DNA from: an uncultured Erysipelotrichaceae bacterium
Lineage (GTDB): Bacteria > Bacillota_I > Bacilli_A > Erysipelotrichales > Erysipelotrichaceae
NCBI GenBank assembly: GCA_937893115.1
Contig: CALBGK010000045.1
Location: forward strand, 1 to 7,880
Direction of reading: 5' to 3'
Length of the DNA stretch: 7,880 nucleotides
Made by a program: the position numbers and the translations under genes. The notes beneath the pieces are model-generated. The model saw only the letters and a program-made list of their open reading frames with translations. It did no database searches and was not told the DNA's origin. Positions 1 to 5,252 of the stretch are shown piece by piece; the stretch's first letter is position 1, and the number at the start of each line of letters is the position of its first letter.

Positions 1-1
1 G

Positions 2-880
2 CCAGCTAATTCTTTAAAGAAAAAGACCGCTATTCTCATCGCTCAAAGCATTATTGAAGATGAAAATGATTTAGCTTGTGAGGCTTGTGTGCGTTGTCAA
101 AGAATAGCTGAAGATAAGTATTTTGATGTCATCTTTGTTGATGGTGGTCTTAAACCTATTGTCAAGGAAGATATTAGTAATATCTTTGAAGAATTTCATA
201 CTACCTCTTTAGAAAATAGTCCTAAGAAGGTTTTTATTATCAATTTGATCGAAAATGCCAATACTAAGGTATGGAATATGATTTTAAAGTCAATCGAAGA
301 ACCTAATGATAATTCCTATTGGATATTTATTAGTGATAATACTTCGCTTATACCTAATACGATAGTGTCACGTTGTGCCCGTTTAAGCTTTCATCATCAT
401 GATGAAGAGGATATTGAGGCTTATTATCACGATTTAGGTTTTGATGATATCGATGCCTACTTGCTTACAGATATCAATAAAGAAAAGCTAGAGATAGATT
501 TAAATGATAAGGCTTATCTCCTGGCTAAAGAATTTACTGAAAAGACCATTGATAGTCTTGATGAGCCATATAAGATAGAATTTATTTTTATCGATGAGTG
601 GTATGGCACTAGTAAGAAAAGTGATAATGAAATCATTAAAAGAAGTCAGGATTACTATTTGAGTATCATGATTAGAATCCTTTTAGATAAGGCTATAAAT
701 AAAGATGTTGATGACTTGTGGTATAGACAATTGATGGAAAAGATAGCTAAGGAAGATGTAGAAAAGCTTTTAGAAGTATTCTATGAGATTAAAGATTTAT
801 CGATGAGTAAGTTAGAGCGTAAGTTATTGTTTGACCGCTTAGCATATAAATTGGTACATATAGAAGGGAGTAAGATGTAA
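2..880 (+). CDS. holB: DNA polymerase III subunit delta prime, 5' end outside window
   Basis: Clamp-loader subunit delta prime, which with delta and DnaX opens and loads the beta sliding clamp at the replication fork. The frame is open from base 2, so the true start and the degenerate P-loop region lie upstream; the GTG at 89 is only an internal valine codon. Visible are 292 residues with the family pattern: a Cys cluster C26-x2-C29-x2-C32 (zinc module), a KVFIINLIENA stretch, the LKSIEEP motif matching LLKxLEEP, and the NTIVSRC sensor-1 (SRC) motif, followed by a variable helical C-terminal domain. The four-Cys zinc module of E. coli HolB would have its first Cys nine residues before C26; here that position is Ile. 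It overlaps ricT by one base (TAATG), implying translational coupling. The holB-ricT pairing is the classic Bacillota arrangement, which strengthens the call. Confidence 0.9.
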   Translation, partial: PANSLKKKTAILIAQSIIEDENDLACEACVRCQRIAEDKYFDVIFVDGGLKPIVKEDISNIFEEFHTTSLENSPKKVFIINLIENANTKVWNMILKSIEEPNDNSYWIFISDNTSLIPNTIVSRCARLSFHHHDEEDIEAYYHDLGFDDIDAYLLTDINKEKLEIDLNDKAYLLAKEFTEKTIDSLDEPYKIEFIFIDEWYGTSKKSDNEIIKRSQDYYLSIMIRILLDKAINKDVDDLWYRQLMEKIAKEDVEKLLEVFYEIKDLSMSKLERKLLFDRLAYKLVHIEGSKM

Positions 881-1740
881 TGGATGAAAAGACTTATTAT
901 TTATCAATACGTTTTGAATTAACTAATAAATCATATACCTTTAAGACTGAGGATAATACTATCAAGATTGGTGATTTAGTCACCGTTGAGACCCAAAGAG
1001 GTCTTGAACTTGGAGAAGTTACTAGTGATTTGCGAGATGAATCTGGACTAGATGCCAGCATAGAAGTTAAGCCTATCTTACATAAAGCCACCAATGAAGA
1101 AATTGAACAGTACGAACAAAATAAAGCTGATGCCAAAGTTGCGATGCAGATATGTCAAGAAGAATCAGATAAATTAAATCTGAATATGAACGTCATCTCA
1201 GCAGAATATACCTTAGACCGTTTTAAGATAACCTTTACTTATCTGGCTGATGATAGAGTAGACTTCCGTGAATTGTTGAAGGTCTTGGCTTCTATATTCC
1301 GCTGTCGTATCGATTTAAGACAGGTAGGAGCTAGAGATAAGTCTAAGATGGTCAGCGGTATAGGTATCTGTGGAAGAGAATTATGTTGTGCTAAATTTAT
1401 TTCTGAATTTGATCGCGTATCAATCAATATGGCTAAAAATCAATTATTGGCCCTCAATGTCTCTAAACTTTCAGGCCAATGTGGAAGTTTGATGTGTTGC
1501 CTAAGATTTGAAGATGAGGCTTATAAAGAACTTAGAAAAGGCTTACCTAAGCTTAATTCAATGGTGGAATACGAAGGTAATTCCTATCGTATTACCAGTA
1601 TGAATGTCATCGCTAAGACTTGTAAGTTAGAGAATAAAGAAAATGCGATTTTTATTACTTTAGATGAATTAGTTAAAAAGGGAAAATATAAAAAAGCAGA
1701 TAAGAATAATGAACATGAAAAGACAGAAGAGCTTCAGTGA
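880..1740 (+). CDS. ricT: RicT/YaaT, PSP1-domain protein of the Ric (Y) complex
   Basis: 286 residues, close to the roughly 275 of B. subtilis YaaT. In B. subtilis RicT works with RicA and RicF in a complex carrying Fe-S clusters that promotes RNase Y-dependent mRNA maturation and affects sporulation and competence phosphorelay genes. The PSP1 C-terminal core is obvious: the RIDLRQVGARD motif at about 143-153, CGRELCC (Cys164, 169, 170) and GQCGSLMCCLRFE (Cys201, 206, 207). These are the conserved cysteines proposed to ligate clusters. The C-terminal 20 residues are a charged Lys/Glu tail. The start ATG at 880 overlaps the holB stop and is preceded by a good ribosome binding site (GAAGGGAG, 863-870). 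The gene overlaps rsmI by about 30 bases. In many Bacillota yabA, trmN6 and yazA lie between ricT and rsmI; none is present here. Confidence 0.93.
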   Translation: MDEKTYYLSIRFELTNKSYTFKTEDNTIKIGDLVTVETQRGLELGEVTSDLRDESGLDASIEVKPILHKATNEEIEQYEQNKADAKVAMQICQEESDKLNLNMNVISAEYTLDRFKITFTYLADDRVDFRELLKVLASIFRCRIDLRQVGARDKSKMVSGIGICGRELCCAKFISEFDRVSINMAKNQLLALNVSKLSGQCGSLMCCLRFEDEAYKELRKGLPKLNSMVEYEGNSYRITSMNVIAKTCKLENKENAIFITLDELVKKGKYKKADKNNEHEKTEELQ

Positions 1741-2569
1741 TATCAGTAGAGCATCTTTATATCTAGTCGCTACACCGATAGGTAATCTATCGGAGTTTTC
1801 AAGTAGAGCGATAGAGACCCTCAAAACTGTTGATTATATCGCTTGCGAAGATACCAGAAACAGTAAGAAGTTATTAAGCCATTTTGATATCCACAGCAAG
1901 CTTATGAGCTATCATAATTTCAATGAGAAAGAAAGTACTAAAGGCATCATTGATTTAATCTTAGATGGTAATAATGTCGCTATTATTTCTGATGCCGGCT
2001 ATCCACTAGTATCAGATCCAGGCTATGAAGTAGTTAATGAAGCAATTAGGCATGATATCCCTGTAGTCGCCATAAATGGTCCTAGCGCGGCTTTAAGTGC
2101 ATTAGTAGTATCAGGCTTAGATACAAAGCATTATCTCTTCTATGGCTTTTTAAATGCGAAATCAAGTAGTATGCGTAAAGAATTAGAGTCCCTAGCTAAT
2201 TTCCCTTATACCATCATCTTCTATGAGGCTCCTCATCGCATCAATAAGACTTTAGAATTGATCTTAGATGTATTCGGCAATCGCGAAGCTGTCATCGCTA
2301 GAGAATTAACCAAGGTTCATGAAGAGATTATTCGTGGCGATCTTTTAAGTCTATCTACGATTGAAGATATCAAAGGTGAGATAGTCTTACTAGTAGAAGG
2401 AAAAAAAGATGATGAGGTCATCATTGACTACAATATCTTAGTTGATAAGATAAATGATAAGATAAAAGAAGGAATTAAAGCCAAACAAGCTATAAATGAT
2501 ATAGCTAAAGACTATAATATCTCTAAGAATGAATTATATAATTACTATCACCAACATCAAAACAATTAG
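1709..2569 (+). CDS. rsmI: 16S rRNA 2'-O-ribose C1402 methyltransferase
   Basis: Tetrapyrrole-methylase-fold enzyme that uses S-adenosylmethionine to methylate the 2'-O of C1402 in the decoding centre of 16S rRNA; cytoplasmic. 286 residues, normal for the family. Motifs in order: LYLVATPIGNL (17-27), ACEDTRNSKKLL (45-56), the glycine-rich ISDAGYPLVSDPG loop (93-105), NGPSAALSAL (123-132), FYEAPHR (171-177), ARELTKVHEE (197-206) and GEIVLLVEG (223-231). A C-terminal extension with a helical, helix-turn-helix-like region follows. Two starts are possible. ATG at 1709 gives the longest protein; ATG at 1715 gives MKRQKSF, which matches the usual family N-terminus better. Neither has a strong ribosome binding site, so translation is probably coupled to ricT, whose 3' end it overlaps by 32 (or 26) bases. 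It is the last gene of the operon. Confidence 0.95.
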   Translation: MNMKRQKSFSDISRASLYLVATPIGNLSEFSSRAIETLKTVDYIACEDTRNSKKLLSHFDIHSKLMSYHNFNEKESTKGIIDLILDGNNVAIISDAGYPLVSDPGYEVVNEAIRHDIPVVAINGPSAALSALVVSGLDTKHYLFYGFLNAKSSSMRKELESLANFPYTIIFYEAPHRINKTLELILDVFGNREAVIARELTKVHEEIIRGDLLSLSTIEDIKGEIVLLVEGKKDDEVIIDYNILVDKINDKIKEGIKAKQAINDIAKDYNISKNELYNYYHQHQNN

Positions 2570-2571
2570 AT

Positions 2572-2610
2572 AAACAGGCACAAATCAATCTTGGCTTGTG
2601 CCTGTTTTAT
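2572..2610 (+). terminator. Intrinsic terminator of the holB-ricT-rsmI operon
   Basis: A perfect 12-bp stem, AAACAGGCACAA (2572-2583) with TTGTGCCTGTTT (2596-2607), has a 12-base loop and is followed by a short T run. It starts three bases after the rsmI stop. The A-rich left arm means it could also act on transcripts arriving from the minus strand out of the island. Confidence 0.9.
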
Positions 2611-2701
2611 AGATGTTGTGTTGATGTATTAAAATGCTCTTTAATAGAATCACACAAATAAATCTGGCGGTTTCATAGGGGAGAAAACGATAGTTATTCA
2701 T
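2585..2701 (-). pseudogene. Truncated HTH_16-type conjugative-transposon regulator fragment
   Basis: A 38-codon frame opens with ATG at 2701 behind a good ribosome binding site (GGAGGG, 2710-2715, 8-base spacing) and begins MNNYRFLPYET. From family memory this is the typical N-terminus of the small helix-turn-helix proteins encoded beside the sigma-like gene in Tn916/Tn1549-type conjugative elements, where it normally continues into an Ala/Gly/Asp-rich helix and a conserved tyrosine. Here similarity stops after about residue 11 or 12 (near 2669). The remaining 26 or so residues look like random read-through into host intergenic DNA and end inside the rsmI terminator. I read it as the cut end of an element. 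Identification rests on about 11 residues plus context, so it is moderate. Confidence 0.5.
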
Positions 2702-2858
2702 GTGTTGTTCCCTCCATTTTCGTCCAAAGCAGCCGCAAGGTTTTATGGATAGTAGCCCAGTCCGTATCGCCTGCCAATCTCCCGTTGTGGGATACGCTAG
2801 AAATAGGGCAAATAAAGCATTTCCTTTTTCTACGCTGGCAGATGAGAGAGAATGTCAT
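2694..2858 (-). pseudogene. Short ORF overlapping the HTH fragment, possible element remnant
   Basis: A 54-codon frame runs from ATG 2858 to TAA 2694 and ends THE-stop, overlapping the next ATG by 8 bases (ATGAATAA), as coupled genes do. In Tn916/Tn1549-like modules the gene just before the HTH_16 protein encodes a short sigma-factor-like protein, often ending in a ME-G-containing tail. The last 20 or so residues here (ATIHKTLRLLWTKMEG) are compatible with such a helix, but the upstream part, rich in Cys, Arg and Ser, is not recognisable. It may be a rearranged tail of that gene or a chance frame. No function is proposed. Confidence 0.3.
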
Positions 2859-2862
2859 CAGT

Positions 2863-2937
2863 GACGCAACCGCGTTTTTTTATTTTGACCGTAGGCAGGC
2901 TCGGCTGACTTTGCTATTAAACAGTCGCGTCTTTTTT
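2863..2937. other. Inverted repeat bracketing two terminator-like T tracts
   Basis: GACGCAAC (2863-2870) and GTCGCGTC (2924-2931) are near-complementary: eight pairs with one G-U on the minus-strand RNA, or one mismatch on the plus-strand RNA. The segment between them holds possible shorter stems (minus-strand GACT/AGTC and CCG/CGG). On the plus strand each arm runs straight into a T tract (2875-2881 and 2932-2937), and both share the string GCGT-(C)-TTTTTTATT, so this may be a pair of plus-strand terminators or a structured minus-strand leader ahead of the ORF at 2858. Function unknown. Confidence 0.35.
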
Positions 2938-3013
2938 ATTCGATAAAATCATGTAATCAAAAATTGCTTGCCTTTGAAATTTAAAGTTTACTACATCGAT
3001 TCTGTCTAATCAT

Positions 3014-3127
3014 TTAAAACTTTTTTGAAATAGCATATTCATTCGTCTCTTCTAGGTCGTAATGAGCTGTTTCTTCCTCATGTTGGAACAGAAAGCTACC
3101 TCTCACCATCAGGCGTATAACGCCCAT
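3014..3127 (-). CDS. Small hypothetical protein or gene remnant downstream of antiporter
   Basis: A 37-codon frame runs from ATG 3127 to TAA 3014; the same frame stays open upstream to 3211 but with no standard start codon. The translation looks protein-like rather than random: a basic, hydrophobic N-terminal half (MGVIRLMVRGSFLF) and an acidic C-terminal half (HEEETAHYDLEETNEY) ending in ISKKF. It lies 127 bases downstream of the antiporter stop, on the same strand. No ribosome binding site is evident at the ATG, which together with the open upstream frame suggests the 3' end of a once longer gene. I do not recognise the family. Its position, between cargo and regulatory fragments of a conjugative-type element, suggests it belongs to that element. 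Confidence 0.4.
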   Translation of the reverse strand: MGVIRLMVRGSFLFQHEEETAHYDLEETNEYAISKKF

Positions 3128-3253
3128 GATTAAATCGAAGTTTACCTGAAATAACTTTGAAAGATATTTAAACCTTCTTTTGTCGCTAATAAATATATAA
3201 CAATGTTGCTTTTAAAGTTACTATGCCGAATTGTTTTTGGCAAATAATCGCTG

Positions 3254-4403
3254 TTACTTCTCTTTCTGAAGAAGCTGATTATAAGTTAAATCAATTCCCA
3301 GCGCACCCAGCGGAGCAGTAATCAAAATTGCAAGGACGGCTACCGAAAGGACAATTTGTCCACAAGGTAATCCCATTGCCAGTGGAACGGAACCGATTGC
3401 TGCCTGTACAGTCGCTTTAGGGAGATAAGCAAATAGCAACGCCAACAGAGCGGAATATAAGCGCAATAAATATCATCAAAACGGCGGCAATACCGGCATT
3501 CAATGTGTAACGAATATCAACGGCAGCACCAACCAGCACAAACAGGATTACTTCTGCAGCAAGCCAAAGTTTCCCAAATTTTTCAGAAAGCCTTTTTGAT
3601 ACAAATGTAGTACTTTTAACTTTGATCACGCACGCCATGCTTACAACAGCCAGTAGACCAGATACTGACACAATTCCTTCCAACCATGTCTCTATTGCCA
3701 TAAGCAAAAAAGATACACCCAATACAATAATAACTTTCATGCTATTTCTTACATAGTGTTTATGAGCATACGCTGTTTCAAAAAACAAACTAAGAATGTA
3801 ACCTACGATTGCCCCTAAAACTATTCCAAGAATAATGGAAATGGGAATATTCACAAAATCCATAATGTTCACATTTCCACCTTGTGCCATACTTACAAAG
3901 GTTGAAAATAGCACAATAACAAAAATATCATCGCAAGAAGCACCGGCCATAATAAGCTGTGGAATGCTTTTATCTGTGCCATATTTTGAATCCATGAGCT
4001 GAACCATCCGTGGTACAACTACTGCCGGAGAAACAGCTCCAAGAACAGCCCCCATAACAGCTGCTTCAATTCTTGTAATGCCAAGAATATAGGGGGCAAA
4101 TAGGAAAAAGGCTAATATTTCACAGCTTGCTGGTACACATGCCATCATAATAGCGGGACGCCCTACTTTCTTTAAGTCAGACAGATTAAGGGATAATCCT
4201 GCCTTGAGCAGAATAATAATTAACGCCATCTGTCGCAAATCAGCAGAGATAGACAGAATAGATGGGTCAAGTAAGTCAAGTACATACGGTCCTAAAATGA
4301 TACCCGTTATAAGCATGCCGATAATACGTGGCAGCTTCAGCCTCTGGCAAATTGCCGCCATTGCCAGTCCCACAAGAAAAATGAACGCAAGAGATGTTAA
4401 CAC
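3254..4403 (-). pseudogene. Fluoride-riboswitch-controlled CPA-type cation:proton antiporter, frameshifted
   Basis: Integral membrane monovalent cation:proton antiporter of the CPA superfamily. Behind fluoride riboswitches such antiporters are thought to help expel fluoride or cope with it. The GTG start at 4403 is supported by AAGGAGG (4417-4411) with 7-base spacing. The first frame gives 328 residues with about ten hydrophobic segments, a RLKLPRIIGMLITGIILGP N-terminus, the SPAVVVP segment (about 125-131), and GASCDDIFVIVLFS with the Asp158-Asp159 pair expected in the ion site. After FRSVGV it meets a stop at 3417. The conserved family C-terminus (FAYLPKATVQAAIG, then a final hydrophobic segment and a LQKEK tail) continues in another frame from about 3433 to 3254. 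The 15-20 residues that family members normally carry between FRSxGV and AYLPKATVQ are absent, so a short deletion that shifted frame near 3434 is the simplest reading. Function is probably lost unless the truncated protein works; a sequencing error alone would not explain the missing residues. Confidence 0.85.
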
Positions 4404-4425
4404 GGTTTTTCCTCCTTATAGGCGC

Positions 4426-4475
4426 AAAAAAGCTGATGCCTTTCTGCGACAAAAAAATCACAGAAGTCATCAGCT
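4426..4475 (-). terminator. Riboswitch-controlled intrinsic terminator before the antiporter
   Basis: On the minus strand AGCTGATG (4475-4468) pairs with CATCAGCT (4438-4431), extended inward by CTTCTG with CAGAAAG (one bulged A), and is followed by TTTTTT (4431-4426). It ends 9 bases before the antiporter's AAGGAGG. Its left arm is the aptamer's conserved CTGATGACTTC, making the two folds mutually exclusive. Confidence 0.85.
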
Positions 4476-4520
4476 TAATAAGCGGTTTAGGTTTCCCATG
4501 GGAGAACTTCATTCCCATGA
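4426..4520 (-). promoter_or_regulatory. Fluoride riboswitch (crcB motif) with expression platform
   Basis: Reading the minus strand from 4518, the leader reproduces the crcB aptamer. P1 is TGGGA...TCCCA (4517-4513 with 4503-4499) enclosing the conserved ATGAAGTTC. P3 is the small hairpin GCTT-ATT-AAGC (4482-4472), preceded by AAACC. The signature CTGATGACTTC (4473-4463) follows, whose ACTTC pairs back with GAAGT in the P1 loop to form the pseudoknot. This matches, element by element, the P. syringae and T. petrophila fluoride aptamers as I remember them. The aptamer's 3' strand is also the left arm of the intrinsic terminator at 4426-4475, so fluoride binding should block the terminator and switch the gene on. 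The promoter would start transcription within a base or two of the aptamer. The downstream antiporter is one of the commonest gene types for this class. The linker before P3 is a few bases longer than usual. Confidence 0.86.
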
Positions 4521-4522
4521 GC

Positions 4523-4551
4523 ATTGTAACACCGACGATCACTTTTGTAAA
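4523..4551 (-). promoter_or_regulatory. Promoter of the riboswitch-antiporter transcript
   Basis: On the minus strand the -35 box TTTACA (4551-4546) and -10 box TACAAT (4528-4523) are separated by exactly 17 bases, with a TG one base before the -10. The predicted start is near 4516-4518, which coincides with the first bases of the aptamer, as expected for a compact riboswitch leader. Confidence 0.8.
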
Positions 4552-4609
4552 TGAATTTTTCTGTGAAATAGTAGAGCCCTGTCTAACAAATTTTTATGCT
4601 GCTTTATAA

Positions 4610-4740
4610 CATTTGAGCATTTTGACAGAGGATGAAAGAAATGAAATTAAAAAAGGCAAGACGAAGGTATAGCGGTTGCCAAATTAAAGCGTGTTCGCTT
4701 TGGCAGATCGCCTAAAGAGCTGCCTTCTAATTTTAATTAG
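4610..4740 (+). pseudogene. Serine recombinase (resolvase) C-terminal remnant, frameshifted
   Basis: The segment encodes LTEDERNEIK in one frame (4622-4651) and, after a one-base shift inside a run of six A's (4649-4654), KRQDEGIAVAK...VRFGRSPKELPSNF in the next (4651-4737). Together these read as the E-helix and hinge of Tn3-family resolvases, whose consensus is roughly ERxxIKxRQxEGIAxAKxxGVxFGRP followed by LPxNF. The N-terminal catalytic domain with its serine is absent, as is the C-terminal DNA-binding helix-turn-helix; a stop comes at 4738. Adding one A to the run restores a continuous frame. It is dead, but it marks the right edge of the island and shows that a site-specific recombinase or transposon was once here. 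Its plus orientation is opposite to the antiporter. Confidence 0.8.
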
Positions 4741-4776
4741 GTCATAGCGATATTCAATATGACACTCAAAACCCAT

Positions 4777-4791
4777 ACTCATTTAATGAGT
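4777..4791. repeat. Perfect 7-1-7 palindrome between resolvase remnant and tRNA terminator
   Basis: ACTCATT and AATGAGT flank a single T. No T tract follows on either strand, so it is not a terminator. It could be a protein-binding site or an element-end feature. The rest of 4741-4864 shows nothing I can assign, apart from an open frame after the resolvase stop with no recognisable protein. Confidence 0.35.
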
Positions 4792-4864
4792 AAGAGTGAA
4801 GATGAACTTTTAAACACCTTAAAAATGCTTTCTAAAATTCTTCTCATTCTAGTTTTTAAACATT

Positions 4865-4887
4865 AAAAAAGCCCTTAACTAAGGACT
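4865..4887 (-). terminator. Terminator of the tRNA-Ile-tRNA-Ala operon
   Basis: On the minus strand the stem AGTCCTT-AGTT-AAGGGCT (4887-4870, one G-T pair) is followed by six T's (4870-4865). It lies 12 bases beyond the CCA of tRNA-Ala. Confidence 0.8.
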
Positions 4888-4899
4888 CAATCTGTAATA

Positions 4900-4975
4900 T
4901 GGTGGAGCATAGCGGGATCGAACCGCTGACCTCCTGCGTGCAAAGCAGGCGCTCTCCCAGCTGAGCTAATGCCCC
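4900..4975 (-). tRNA. tRNA-Ala (anticodon UGC)
   Basis: 76 bases with all canonical parts on the minus strand: acceptor GGGGCAT pairing with ATGCTCC (one G-T), D arm with AGCTCAGCTGGGAGAGC, anticodon stem CCTGC/GCAGG around loop TTTGCAC (anticodon TGC), T arm GGTTCGATCCC, discriminator A and an encoded CCA (4902-4900). The G3-T70 wobble in the acceptor is the alanyl-tRNA synthetase identity element. It reads all GCN alanine codons in most bacteria. It is co-transcribed behind tRNA-Ile, 26 bases apart. Confidence 0.97.
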
Positions 4976-5001
4976 ATATATATTTAACTCGATAATTCAA
5001 A

Positions 5002-5078
<77 letters not shown>

Positions 5079-5106
5079 ATATGCTTGAACTATCAAGCGC
5101 TTATTT

Positions 5107-5135
5107 ATATTAGCAAATAAATATCTCTGCGTCAA
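5107..5135 (-). promoter_or_regulatory. Strong promoter of the tRNA operon
   Basis: On the minus strand TTGACG (5135-5130), a 17-base spacer and TAATAT (5112-5107), with TG one base before the -10 (TGCTAATAT). The predicted start is about 20 bases before the tRNA-Ile 5' end. An AT-rich tract lies just upstream, as in UP-element-bearing stable-RNA promoters. Confidence 0.85.
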
Positions 5136-5210
5136 TAGAATTTTGAAAAAAAGTTTTTAATATTTATAAATAATATAAATCTTGATTATAATAAGGATAT
5201 TTCGCTTTTT

Positions 5211-5244
5211 AAATAAAACATAGCCATGGACTAACCATGGCTAT
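5211..5244 (-). terminator. Terminator of the DUF349 gene
   Basis: On the minus strand a perfect 10-bp stem, ATAGCCATGG/CCATGGCTAT (5244-5235 with 5229-5220), has a 5-base loop and is followed by GTTTTATTT. It begins 9 bases after the DUF349 stop codon. Confidence 0.87.
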
Positions 5245-5252
5245 TGCTTATA

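Larger units (their letters stand above)
2611..4864. mobile_element. Decayed mobile island between rsmI and the tRNA operon
   Basis: This stretch separates two native terminators (rsmI, 2572-2610; tRNA operon, 4865-4887). It contains a serine-resolvase remnant at the right edge, conjugative-transposon-like fragments at the left edge and an antiporter with a fluoride riboswitch as cargo. Base composition by eye is clearly more GC-rich than the AT-rich genes on both sides, and codon choice in the antiporter differs from its neighbours. No terminal inverted repeats or convincing target-site duplication were found, so the exact ends are uncertain; the left junction probably lies near 2669 and the right one after 4738. 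The mobile origin is inferred from the fragments, not shown by an intact element. Confidence 0.65.

Noticed and set aside
89..880. GTG at 89 as the holB start
   Set aside because: The frame is open back to base 2 and the upstream residues fit the HolB AAA+ domain, so the GTG is an internal valine codon.
3226..3245. TGCCGAA/TTTGGCA hairpin just after the antiporter stop as a terminator
   Set aside because: The 7-bp stem is plausible, but no T tract follows on the minus strand, so an intrinsic terminator cannot be supported.
3417..3466. Programmed ribosomal frameshift joining the two antiporter frames
   Set aside because: No slippery heptamer with downstream structure is evident, and the missing 15-20 conserved residues point to a deletion instead.
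4276..4542. 88-codon minus-strand frame running through the riboswitch leader into the antiporter
   Set aside because: It uses a different frame from the antiporter, crosses the aptamer, terminator and ribosome binding site, and its last part is the antiporter's N-terminus read out of frame. The RNA structure explains the sequence better.
4204..4554. 116-codon plus-strand frame over the antiporter 5' end
   Set aside because: It is antisense to well-supported antiporter codons and the riboswitch and has no recognisable protein features.
2629..4836. TTAAAATGCTCTTTAA (2629) and TTAAAAATGCTTTCTAAA (4819) as a direct repeat flanking the island
   Set aside because: The match is imperfect, needs a gap, and consists of AT-rich sequence that is easily found by chance. 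It is not convincing as an attachment site or target duplication.
4741..4865. Open plus-strand frame continuing after the resolvase stop
   Set aside because: It does not resemble a resolvase C-terminus or any family I know, and ends at the tRNA terminator; probably chance.
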